Of a stretch of 64,000 bases of DNA, positions 33,010-44,746 are shown piece after piece. How positions within the stretch are numbered: position 1 is the stretch's first letter; every line of letters starts with the position of its first letter. The translations under genes and the position numbers were made by a program. The notes under the pieces are model-generated. The model saw only the letters and a program-made list of their open reading frames with translations. It was not told the DNA's origin and did not search any database. This DNA comes from Warburgia ugandensis (lineage: Eukaryota > Streptophyta > Magnoliopsida > Canellales > Canellaceae), in contig CP141132.1 in assembly GCA_035236585.1 (NCBI GenBank), positions 46,565,880 through 46,629,879 of the forward strand, in the 5' to 3' direction.

Positions 33010-35792
33010 TGTTGTTTTAAATAAAACTCGCAAGTGCACTAATCATTTGTAATATAGGATGCTAATGAGGTCAATCCCACAGGAAGTTGAACTAATGTGA
33101 TGATTGTGGTCCCTAATTTAAACTATCTAACCTAGCCAAGATAATGACATTTTAATCTAAACTAATGATGGAAATAAAAAATATATGAAATTAGAAACTT
33201 TCTAAACCTAAACATGGAAACTTTCTTAACTAACTTAACATGAAAAATAAACCTAAAACAATGATTTAACTAATAAATCAAAACACCTACTACTTATGGA
33301 AAAAACTAAACAAGTGGTATGCATGGAATTAAGCTACAAAGAATGCACGAAACAAAGTAATTAAGATGCATGGATGAACATGACAATATGCATGAACTAT
33401 GATGCAAAGCTAATCTAACATGGAATGCATGAATGGGACTAGAATTTGAGCATAAGAATCTATTCTAAACTAAGTAATTTGTGTAAGGGAAAACACCTTG
33501 AAACCATGTGCTTCGACTATGGATTTATGCACATGTTTTATGGGGTAAGCATAGACTGAAACCAATGAACCTCTAGCTAACTATCATGCAATCTACTCTA
33601 AGAACTAAACACACAAATTAAAATCTTAATTAATTTCCTAAAGAATAATTTAGACCAGCAGTACATAATGTGAAGAATTAATCATAAACAAGGTGGCAGT
33701 TCTATGTTGCTGGAAATTCCAGCACCATGCTGTTTCCAGTTTCCAAGTAATCAACACATAAATGCATAACTTTATATACATTAAAACATTCGAATAAATA
33801 GTTCTTTACCACTGGAAACAAGTGTAAACAAAAACTTCAAGTGATTTTATTGAAACAGCACCAATTACATCCAAAAAGTTGAACGCATAAAACATATACA
33901 TAATGCTGGAAATTGCGTTCAATTCAAGACATGAAACTTGATTCAAATCAATTCTAAAATACCTTCCAAAACCCTAAAACTGATCTCCTCTGATATGCAA
34001 GTGGTTTCCAAGAGAAAAACAAAAGAAAAAATGGCTGCACTAATGAAGGAACTTAAGGAAAGGAACACCTAAAACTATGTCTATCTCTAAGAAGAAAGAA
34101 TGGAATGCCAAGAGGGAAATCAAAGGCTCAAGTCACTTCTTCTCTTAACTATCACTACCATGGAAGAATTAACTTGCTTGTTTGAGGAATAATCAAGTGA
34201 AACTTAGAAGTTGAAGCCAATTCAACAAGGTAAACAACAAGGGAAACTAATGAAAACAAGTTGGAATTCAAGGGAACGAAAAGGAGAACTAAATGGAAAT
34301 AAAACAAGGATAAGATTAAATCCAAGGTGACTTTCCTTAGCTACAACCTCAAGGGAAAACCAACCTTTAGACCTTAATCTTTAGGCAAGGAAAGTAAGAG
34401 AATTAAAAACTAACAATGAGCAACAAAGGGAGTATAATCAAATAAAAGAGAAGCAAGGAGACTAACTAACCTTCTAGGAAGAATCAAACACCCAAGGCAT
34501 AGGTTTGAACACTTGAGGAAGCAGCAACACATCTTGGCAGGGAATAGAATCCACCCAAAGGAATCCACAAAACATAAGCAAAAGAGGGAAAATGGGCTGT
34601 AGGAAGAGGGCGTCCACCTCCCTAATGAAAGAGGTGTCTTTTTCCTAAGTGGGAAAAAGTCTTTTTTCTTGGATTTTTCTAGGTTTTTATGCTTTTTCTC
34701 CTATTTTTTTCTATGATTCCATAATGCTAAGTGTGTTGGAGATTAAAATGTGTCAATTTCAGTGGCTAGGATGGGGGAAAGGGTAAAATATCAAATAGGA
34801 AGCTGTGGGGAAGGAGGTGGCTACCTTAAGGAGGGGAGTAGGTGGGAGATGCCACCTTTTTAGGAAGGGGTGTCTCCCCCCTTCCAAAATCATTGAAACT
34901 TTTAGGAAATAGGAAATTATGTGGGAATTGGTTGGGAAAGAGGTGGAGGGTGTTAGGTGGAGAGATTTGGTTGGTTGGGAGGTTTCTTAAGAGGTGGAAT
35001 GAGATAGAGTTTTGGAAATTTGTAGGGCATCTTAAGGGTGAGGTGGAAATTAAGGGAAAAGTGAGAAAAACCCTAAAAATTGAAGGCTCTTATCCCATTG
35101 GTCCACATTCCATCTTATTCTAATATATTTTCCCTTAATTATCTTCAAAATATCTAATGAATAACTCTCTTGAATCTCCTCCAATCCTAGCCTTCCATTT
35201 AGCTTAGCTTGATGGCTAACTTTGAAGGCTCCATTGACTAACCTTCATGGATGGTTTAGGAAGCTTTCTTGGCTTGACTTCTTAGCTTAAACCCTAGGAT
35301 TAAATGGCTTATATAGTTTTCCTTGAATTCCTTGGCTTGCCACCTTCTTTCATGGCTTATATGGCTAAGGTGGCTTAAGTAGCTTCCACACAAAGGTGGT
35401 GGGAATGCATGGCTTACTTCATGGGCCCATTTTTACATTATTGGTCCACAAGATGATATTAGACTTTGGTTTATGTTGAGGTGATTATTTTGAGGCTTTG
35501 ACTCGATCTTTTGATCTTAATCTTCAGTTTCATACCAATAAATCTCAACTGTTGGATCACCATCTTACTTCATACAAAAAGTGAAAAACCCTAATTAAAT
35601 CTTAGAAAAACTTGATCAATCACATGTTTACCTTGGACTAGCTTCTGGACCTACAAAATAACAAAATTTTGGGTTATTAGGTCAAAAATGCATGTGTTAC
35701 AAATTTTGGTCTAAAAATCCTATTTTACCCTTATAAGTTGTAATACATGGATACTAATTGGGTAGTTTTTATGAAAAATGAAACACTTATCA
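33010..35792 (-). mobile_element. LTR C of the same Ty3/gypsy family
   Basis: In sense (minus) it starts TGATAAGTG at 35792 and ends near 33010 with the family motif seen on the plus strand as AAACTCGCAAGTGCAC and GAGGTCAATCCCACAGG. Its length, about 2783 bp, equals LTR B, but the sequence is clearly more diverged from B than A is, so B and C are not sister LTRs. No target duplication was found. Confidence 0.75.
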
Positions 35793-35840
35793 TGCAACTT
35801 GCCTGGAAGGTATTATCCTAATAAATTGAATTTGCATAAT

Positions 35841-35918
35841 ATCATTGTTATAGTATAGTAGTAAGTATTCCCACTTGTCACATGAGCAACCTAGGTTCGA
35901 TCCCTAGCAATGGTGCCA
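35841..35918 (+). pseudogene. tRNA-Asp(GTC)-like sequence ending in CCA, at the LTR B junction
   Basis: The 78 bases align end to end with plant tRNA-Asp(GTC). They show the acceptor strands ATCATTG / CAATGGT (fully pairing), AGTATAGTAGTAAGTAT (D arm), the loop TTGTCAC with anticodon GTC, the T arm CTAGG-TTCGATC-CCTAG (stem pairs), the discriminator G and a 3' CCA. There is one 3-base insertion before the D arm and two mismatches in the anticodon stem. Differences are mostly C-to-T/G-to-A, many at former CpG. Chromosomal tRNA genes lack CCA. The CCA end lies 9 bp from LTR B, exactly where the tRNA-Asp primer-binding site of this family (sense TGGCACC...) belongs. It is therefore probably a reverse-transcribed primer tRNA and not a gene. 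Confidence 0.8.
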
Positions 35919-35927
35919 AAAATTTAT

Positions 35928-38712
35928 TGTGATTTTAAAGTTAAACTCGCAAGTGCAAGAATCAATTATAGTATTCTCATGCAAGGAGTTCGATCCCATG
36001 AGGAATTGAATGAATGTGATGCTAGTAGTTCCTACTTTAAATCATCTAACCTAGTTAAATTGAAGAGATCTTTAACCTAAACTAAGAATGAAAATTAGCA
36101 CATGGAAATGCAAATGATGCAAAAAAAACTTAAAACCTGCTAGAATTAATGACTTGCCTAAAACATGCTTTCTAAAAATAAACCTTTTCTAAATGAAAAT
36201 TTTCTAAATTTATGAATTTCCTAAATTAAAACTTTCTAAAATGTAATTCTTAACAACTTTCCTAAATCATGCAAATCTAAGAAAACTAAGCAAGCAAATC
36301 AACTACTCAAGCAATTCTGACAAAATTAATAACTTTACTAAGTACAAGTTAGAAATTAAGATGCAAACTAATGGAATCTAACTACAACTAAATGAGAAGA
36401 ATAAAGGAAAAAAATCACTAACAAGCAATGAAAGGAAAAGTACTCAAGTATTATGTAGATGACCATGGAATGGTACACATGATTCATTGAGTAAGAATGG
36501 ATCTAATCCATTAATTTGGAAACCTAAAACATGAAATCTTACCCTAACATTAACTAAACTATCTAACAATCTAGTTGGGATTTAAGAAATCAAGTGAGCA
36601 TAAAGTGTATGGTGCTGGAAATTGACATAAACAATCCATCCACCCAAATTCCAGCACCATGGTATTTGAATCATTCACTTAAAGAAACATGGAAAACATA
36701 GAATTAGTAAATTCTAATGCTAGTAAAAAAGGATGATTAACTTTTGGACAAAAGTATGAATTGGAGACACCAAATAAATTCATTAAATCACATAAAAAAT
36801 TCCTCAACGTAATGCCCAATACATGTAATCCAAATCTGAAAATTAAATTCTATTACAATGAAGTCCACTTGATCTTAATCAAGCCACAACTAAAAGCTAA
36901 CCCTTCTTCAATTGTTCCAACACTCAATCATGAATAAGCATGCTTGAAATCAAGGGAAAATTCCACTAGAAACTAAAGCCAAAATTTAAGAACTTAAGGA
37001 AAGCAAGAAGGGATTGCAATGAAACAAAAAGATATCTAAAGGAAATGGAAAACGAGGACAAAGATTAGATTCAAGGTGACTTCTGTTGGATGTTATTTCA
37101 AGAGAAAAACCAACCTTGTATCTTAATCAATAAGCAAAGAAGAACAAAAGAATTGAAAAACATTAACTAACAACAATGGAAGTAAAGTTCAAGCAAAGAA
37201 AAGAAAAATTAAAAGGGAACCAACCAAACTTTCAAAGAATAATTAAAAGACCAAAGTTAGGTGTGGAAAACTTGGAGAAGATGCAGCCCCAGCTTGGAAA
37301 GAAAAGCAACACCCAAAGGAGAAGAATGGTTAAGGCAAAAGGTGAAGGAGAATTGGGAAGGAAGAGGATGCCCTCCTCCAAAGAGAAGGAGGCATCTTTT
37401 TCCTCCCAAGGGAGATGCCCCTACTTTGATTTTTTGTGGGTGTTTTATACTTTTATACTATATCTTCTAGAGTGTCCTAAGAATAAGGTGTGGTGGGGAT
37501 GAAAGAAAACAAATTTGGATGGCTAGATGGGTAGTTAACTAGGCTTTGGAAGATATAAAGGTGAGATTAGGTGGCTGCAATCTTTGGATGTCCTAAGGTG
37601 GGGAGATGTCGGTTTTTTAGAAAGGGATGTCTCCCCCTTCAAAAATCATAGAACACCCTAAAAATATGGAATGTGGTTGTATGGTTGAGGTAGGGAAGAG
37701 ATAAGAAGAAGAAAAGAAGGTGAGAGAAAAGTGAGAGGAAAGAGATGGGTAAAACAAATAGGAAAGTTAGGTTAGGTGAGAAAATTTGATTTGCTAAGTG
37801 ATTTCCTAAGAGGTGGGAATTGGTTGGGTGGTTGGACTAGGAGTTTAGGAAGGTGGAGGAGTTTTGGAATGATAGGACTTTTAAATGGAAAGTCAAATTC
37901 GTATTGCTATTTGGTGATGAGGTGGAAAGTGATAAAAGGTGGGAAAAACATGAAAAAAAGAAGGATCTCATCCTATCGATCCACATGCTAACTTATCATA
38001 ATGCATTTTTCTTTAATTATCTTCAAAATATTCCTTAGAATGTCATGGATAATCCTCTTGATCTTTTTTTTTTTCTTCTAATCCTTGCCTTCTCTTTAGC
38101 TTAGCTTAATGGCTTTGATGGCTTACTTTGAGGACTTCATTGGCTAGGCTTCACAGATAGCTTAGATGGATCTCTTAGCTTGGTTTCATGGATCCATCTC
38201 TTAGCTTGAGTGACTTCAATTTTTTGGCTTGAATTCTATAGCTTGTCACCTTCTCTCATGGCTTATATGGCTAAGGTGGCTTACATGCAACCCATGCAAA
38301 TGTGGTGAAAGTGCATGGCTTACTTCATGGGCCCACTTTAGCTACCTTTAGCTCCTTTGATCGCATCCATTGCTTATCCTAAAGATGATCTTCATCCTTG
38401 ATCTCATGTTCGATTGATGATTCATAGGTTTTGACTTGATCTTCAATGTTTATCGCAATTGATCTCGGTTGTCGGATCAGCATCTCACTTCTTACAAAAA
38501 GTTAAAAACTCTAACTAAACAATAATAAAATATGATTAATAATATGCTTACCTTAGATTAGCATTTGGACCTACATAATATCAAAATTTTGAGTTATTAG
38601 GTCAAAAATACATGTGTTACGAATTTTGGTTAAAAACCTTATTTTACCCTTATAAATTGTAATCCATGGGTAACTAATTGGGTAGTTTTTATGAAAAATT
38701 AAACACTTATCA
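35928..38712 (-). mobile_element. LTR B of the Ty3/gypsy family
   Basis: In sense (minus) it begins TGATAAGTG at 38712 after a polypurine tract (11 C on the plus strand, 38713-38723) and ends ...AATCACA at 35928, followed by a 9-base spacer and the tRNA-Asp-like primer site. It is similar to LTR A over its whole length, with extra sequence (2785 against 2293 bp). Confidence 0.85.
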
Positions 38713-40430
38713 CCCCCCCCCCCAACAAGCATTTTGCTAGTCCCAAGCAAAACATGTAAAAAATAATTTTTTAAAAACTGATATAAAGTGCCCCTTTCGT
38801 AGGTACTTACGATTGCATTTAGCACATGTAACAAGCCCTTAAACCCCTATGTTACCCCTAGTGGATGAGTTATGCCTTGGGAGGGTTTGCTATAAATGTA
38901 TCTACAAAATTCTCAAATTTTTTTTTGTCAAAGTCCTTTATTCATCTGAGAAATTACTCTCTTATTTATCTCATCCTAACTTTAGCTTGCTAATAAAGAT
39001 ACATGAAAAGGTTTAAATTCCTATGCTTATGCTAAATATATCACATTATATCATTAAACTTTAGAAGGTGAGTGTGTGTTATAGCTAATATATAATTACA
39101 TTTTTCAAGTTAGATATAACCTAAATTACCATCCAAATGTATGCTTTGACTTCAATTCTCATAGGATATATTTTTCACTCAGAAAGAAGTCACTCAGAAA
39201 GTTGTTAATCTCTCATTAATATGTGAGTAGAATGTTGTTCATCTGGTCTAAATTTATCACATATTTCTTAGAAAATATTGATAACTTAGAAGAAATGGTA
39301 ATGATATCTTTAAAGGATATCAACCATTATGAATGTTACACTCTAGCAAATTACCTACTCATTCATAACCACATCCAAGCCATACTTCTTCTAAGATCAA
39401 GTTAGGACTTCTATTAGGACAAAATATAAGCTTAGGTTATAGTTATAAAAAGAATGAGTATAAAGACAAATGGGGGCTATCTTGGAAATATGTAAAGTTC
39501 TTCTATTAGTGTATTCATAATTTTTTCAATTTTCCTCACAAGAGTGAACATTCTTCCTTTTCATTGCTTATATATTTTCTTTACTTTTCACTTGACTTTA
39601 AATATAGCCTTTTTTATTCTTTTTCACCCTTTTTTATGATCATCTCTTGAATTGTATTATTTATACTTTTTCCAAAATATTCTTCCATTTTCCCTACATA
39701 TTCCCAAAACAAATGGGCAATGGATATATTATAGGGGTTCAATATTGTTAAAGGTTGTTTGGATAACAAAGAAAAGGCTAATAATTTAAAGGCTCAAGGG
39801 TCTAACTAGTGAAAAATAATATAGGGAAGTCTAAAGGCTCTAGGTTTACCAAGGATGGCCTCGATCTTTTCCTAGGTTTCATATGACTTAAAAATTGATC
39901 ATAAACTTAAGAGATAGATGGTATAGTCTTTTGTGATTTCTTAATAGTTTACCAATATGAAGAATAATGAGACCAACTAAGAATTAATGTCCACTAAAGA
40001 AAATTTTGCATTTATGTATAACCCTCAGAAAAGAAGAATGACTCAAAACTCACTTGGGTTAAAAGTCTCCATAGTTCTTCTTCAGGATCTCTAAGTTATA
40101 TTTCTCTTCTAATTAAACTATATATAGCTATTTGGTGCAATTAATAAGCTAAAATTAGTAATATAGCTGAATATTCAAAAAATTTAACCTCATCTTTATA
40201 AAGGAACTTATCAATTCTTTTTTCAAAAATTGTCAAAAATACAAGAAACGTTAGTGATCTCATGTATATCTACACCCTCCAACCTAAACTAAACATTGTC
40301 CTTGATGTTTTGAAATATAGGACACCTAAATGATGAATGGGTAATGAAGACTAATGAGACCTTCTAAAATTCCTAGGTTGCCTCCTAGTAAGCACCAAGT
40401 TTAACTTCTTCAGCCAGACATGGTTTTCTA
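38713..40430 (-). mobile_element. Copy B: 3' internal noncoding region
   Basis: This is collinear with copy A (23483-27052 minus the solo LTR). It includes the GGAGGCAACCT signature near 40385, the AAGGACAATGTTTAG motif near 40300 and the polypurine tract next to LTR B. Homology to A ends at CAGCCAGACATG (40430). No coding sequence remains. Confidence 0.75.
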
Positions 40431-40817
40431 CTATACAACTATATAATGTGAAATCGAGATTTGGTAGATTATACTAAGTTGTTTACAATGCTAGAACTAT
40501 GCAATGTGAAATCAAAATTTGATTTTTTGGATCAAGGTTTTACAGAAGTCTTAAAAGTGGTGGGTAAAATGCTATTGAAGAAGAACAAACTAGCATGGTC
40601 CATATGAGAGGCATTGAAAACCATGGTTGTATAAGGGTTGAAGTATGAAAGATATATGCTTGTCTCAATAACTGCACATTGTATGAAAGTAGAATAAGAG
40701 TAAAACTATATTCCCAACTTTTGAATAGTCAAGATGAAAATTTGAGAAAAATTCAACTGAGCATGTGAAAGGCATGCCTGCAATGGTCCTATGATATTTC
40801 TTCCATATTCATCATTG
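40431..40817. other. Unassigned DNA between copy B and an RTE tail
   Basis: AT-rich, no recognisable gene or repeat. It contains a short internal duplication (ATGTGAAATC at about 40446 and 40503). Confidence 0.3.
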
Positions 40818-41703
40818 TATCATCATCATCATCATCATAGCCTTATCCTAGTTAGTGGTTTGCTACAAGAATCTTTTTCCTCCATTTGATTCTATCAAGT
40901 GTCATTGTTTCATTATGTCCAAGAGTTTTTAAATCTTTTCTCACCAGTTCTAACCACATCTTTATGGGCCTTCCCCTTGCCCTTTTAATTCCTTCGAACT
41001 TGGATCGACTTACTCCTTCTAACTAGTACTATTTTTAGTCACTGTTGGACATGTCCAATCCATCTAAGTCTACCCTCTCTCATCTTTTTACCTATCGGTC
41101 GTACTCCTTAGTTTTCTCTAATGTTTTCATCTATAATTCTATCCTTTCATGTCTTGCTACTCATCCATCTCAACATCCTCATTTCAGCTATGCTTTTCAC
41201 ATGTATATGTTGTTCCTTAACTACCCAACACTTAGATCCATAGAGCATGGTTTGCCTTAAGGCCATCCTATAGACTTTTCCTTTCAATTTGAGTGGAAAC
41301 TGTTGATCACACAAATACTAGAGGCACATCTCAATTTGTTCCAAGCCACCTGGATTATTTTGGTAACATCCCACTCAGTCTCTTCACTCTCATGAATTAT
41401 CGATCCCAAATATCAAAACTAGTTTTTTAGGGGTAATATCTTGATTCAGCTAATTTTAGATCCTTTAGACTCTATAGCATCTCTCCACAACTATAGTTTT
41501 ATGTTTACGCCCTCCCTTATCTTATCAATGAAAACTATGCCATCTGCAAATAACATGTACCATGAAATCTCCTCATACATATGTTTTGTTAATTCATCCA
41601 TATCCAACTTGAAGAGGTATGGGTTCAATGCTGATCCTTCGTGCAATCCTATGGTGAAGAGAATATCATTAACATCTCTGCTAATCGTCCTAACATTTGT
41701 TAC
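40818..41703 (-). mobile_element. RTE LINE 3' fragment, split by element E
   Basis: Minus-strand sense. The 3' tail is (ATC)n on the plus strand (40818-40838) next to GCCTTATCC, and the sequence is collinear with 3090-4000 of the intronic RTE, including the RT core with a decayed LFAD motif near 41540. It breaks at CTAACATTTGTTA (41690-41702), mid-RT, exactly where the 5' LTR of element E begins. Confidence 0.8.
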
Positions 41704-41933
41704 TACTTGACATTCACATAAATATTACAAATAATATCCCTAGAATGAGCAATTTTTGCCTTGAAATTACTTAATGTACTACTATTAGAGTTTATTTTAT
41801 ATTTTGCAGGATCATGGTAGAATGAAGAAAAATGCATATTTTTGGTAACCTAAAACCCCAAAAGAGAGCTATCCCACTATTCAAGCACTCTCACAGATCC
41901 ACATACCAACAACCAAGATTAGAGGAGTTCAAA

Positions 41934-44735
41934 TGTAACACCCTGGGATTTTATGACATATATATATATAATAATAGCATTTGGGATCCCATGAGAAATT
42001 TTTTTATTAATTTGTTTACTAAAACATTTCTTGAAAACCTCTGGGTGTTATTTTCTTTTTCCAAAACATCGCACTTTAATTCACAACATAAGTATAATTT
42101 CGTGATAATAGAATTGAAATAATAAACATGTCAATCAACATCAAAATGCATCGGCGCCTTTATTTTCAAACCAAGAAATATCCAAAACACAATAATAGTG
42201 GCCCAGGGTCTGTCCATCATAACATCCCATTAAATGTTCATCATATGTTTAACTGTCTTAATCAAATCCATAGAATAAAAGTATACAGTCCATGTAGAAA
42301 GTTGAATTGCAGTCCTGTTTATTAACTCACATCAATATTTATAACTCAAGTAAGGAAATCTACCACTGCTACCATGGTTTCTCCACGGTCTTGCCTTTCC
42401 TGATGTTGCGCTTGAGATCTAAGGCATTGCAAAACAAAGCAATACCTTAGCAAGCTATTGCTTGTGCAGGTACATAGACAATTAATAAAATAAATGAAAT
42501 AACATTAATGAAAAAATAAAATATTTATCATTTATGACAATAAAATCATTATAACTCATGCTGACATAATATCCATTTATCAAGTATGCCTAAACATGCA
42601 TTCCACGGATTTAAAACATGATATGAATCAATGTAAATGAGCATACAATAATAATAATGGCACCCTAAGGTAATGGGTCCCACAAGCGTCATATAAACAA
42701 ATATCACTGATCATGAGTACTTATATCCAACCTCTGAGTGTCGTCACACTCAGGAATATCATCTCATCACTATGCTCATCATGCAAGCACACATAATAAG
42801 AGTATGGGTCGTCATGCCGTAATGGCAACCCTCCCTAGGTCTCAACCACCGCTGCTCACCGTCGACACCATAACGGGAGACTCAGAGTCCGTCCCCATGG
42901 AAAGGCCAGGATCGGTAGTGTGGACTATCCATGTTACCAACCCCTACCAAATGCCATCTATGAGCAGGTGTCTATCATATCACAATCTCATCACATCACA
43001 AATCTCAAAGGGTGGGTGGCTGGCCCTATCCCTCCTAGCATGACGCCCATCGGGTGAGAGCACCCATCATAAAACACAAAACACGAAAATCATATATATG
43101 CCAAAACTCAAGAGTACTTGTAGCTCGCAATCCCCAAGGCATGCCCCACATCCTGGGGTTAGCCTATAAAAGGACCAGCCACTAAGTCTCCACTTTTCTT
43201 TCTCATGCAAATCCATCAATTTCAGTGATGTAGTAAAGAAAAGGAATTTCTAATTATGCATAATAGATAATATCATTCTCATGAAATCATTTGTAATAAA
43301 TCCATTTAACACATAATTGAAAATCAAATAACGATCATAGTATTGAATTCTAAATCTAGCAAAATCAACAATTTTTATTAAGTGCAATTTAAAATCACAA
43401 TAAATTATGATTCTATAATCATGCAGAGTTTGAAAATAAAAATAAAACATTAATTGTTGTCACCTACCTTGATGTGAGATCACTCATTTCGCGTAAAAAA
43501 TCCCTTTAACTTATATGTTCAGATACACCTGTCAATGTCACATCACTATTTTAAAAATTTTCTAAAGTAAAAGTGGTTATTTATAGTTTTTAGGGTAAAT
43601 CTAGGTTTGTGTCATCAATACGGTCACAACACCTCTTTCGAATTGCGATTTGGACCTCTGTAGCTCTCAAAAATCAAGTTTAAAGTGGAATTATACCTCT
43701 TTTAGGGCTGACCGACCACCATAAGCTCTTTTGCACCAGCGGCGTAATTTACACCAGTTTATATTGGCACCCAGTTTACACTGAGTTACACGGGCGGCCC
43801 CGGTTTAGACCAGGTTACACCGGCAACGCGGAAACCGACATCGGAGAAGACGACTGGCTTCCGGTCATCTCCGGTGACCCTACAGGTGTCCAAATCACTT
43901 GTTTTTGAGCCATTTTGTTCAAAATTTCATCTAGCTTCTGTTTCTACCATCCTTTTGCAATGATTTTTTCAAAAACTATATTTTTTATGTGATTTTTTTC
44001 CATGTTCCTAAAACTTCCCTAGGTATTGTTCTTCATGTTTTCCAGCAAAACCAACTGTTGGATCTCTCCCAAATTTAATGGGTTCGATCTTGGGTTTCTT
44101 ATGCACTAGATGAATAGTCTGATTTGCAATCAAACATAGTTTCATCAGCGGATTTACGCTCTAACAGTAGCGTAAACAAGGTTCCCAGGAAAAACTACGA
44201 TTTTTCCTGTATTTCTAATTTACAAATATACATTTTTAATATAAAAATTCAAGAGATGCGTTGGTGGATGTTGCCGGAGCCCTACTTGCCAGAAAAACAC
44301 ATATCTGCAGAGGCTAGGGTTTAGGGTAAAACAAGGATGCGTTGAAGAGTGTAGAAGGGAGATTGAGGAGCAATTAGGGAAAGGAGTTTCCCTATGAGGA
44401 GGGGGAATGAGGCTCTTCCCATTTTACGCCTCTCCTCCAACGATTTCTCCGACGAATTTGCTAGATCTGATAGAGACGTGTAGAAGAAGGGAGTGCCATT
44501 ATCAATTTAGGCCCCTATGTTTTACGGCTCTGCCAATTTACCAAAATACCCCTATAACTTCAACGGCTCATAACTTCTTTGTTTGAGCTCCGTTTTTTGA
44601 GTTCTTTATGGCGTTGGAATCCTATCGACGTGTACTTTCTAATTTTTAGTTTTTAGGACCAAATTTGATCTATGAATTTTAAATTTTATTAATTTAATAA
44701 ATTAATAATTTATACCTAAAATTGAGGATATTACA
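41934..44735 (-). repeat. 3' LTR of the chromovirus
   Basis: 2802 bp, plus-strand ends TGTAACACCCTGGG and GAGGATATTACA. It contains a degenerate repeat with the core GTTTACACC-GG at about 43745-43830. A 101-codon frame at 42738-43043 also occurs in the 5' LTR, but only because LTRs are copies. Confidence 0.95.
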
Positions 44736-44746
44736 TCCTTCCCTCC
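44736..44746 (-). promoter_or_regulatory. Polypurine tract of the chromovirus
   Basis: TCCTTCCCTCC on the plus strand (sense GGAGGGAAGGA) directly abuts the 3' LTR, the priming site for plus-strand synthesis. Just upstream in sense, AAATTTCGAGGATGAAAC is the usual chromovirus pol end. Confidence 0.9.

Noticed and set aside
35841-35918. Functional tRNA-Asp gene
   Set aside because: It encodes its own CCA, has a 3-base insertion before the D arm and two anticodon-stem mismatches, and sits at an LTR primer-binding site.
37176-37502. 108-codon Lys-rich ORF
   Set aside because: It lies inside LTR B. The equivalent part of LTR A (about 21940-22260) has frame-breaking differences, so it is not conserved as protein.
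42738-43043. 101-codon plus-strand frame, nearly identical at 48944-49249
   Set aside because: The two copies lie in the paired LTRs, so identity is expected from LTR duplication and not from protein conservation. No domain is recognisable.
44124-44324. 66-codon frame repeated at 50363-50563
   Set aside because: Also a matched pair within the two LTRs, with different C-terminal ends and no protein-like pattern.
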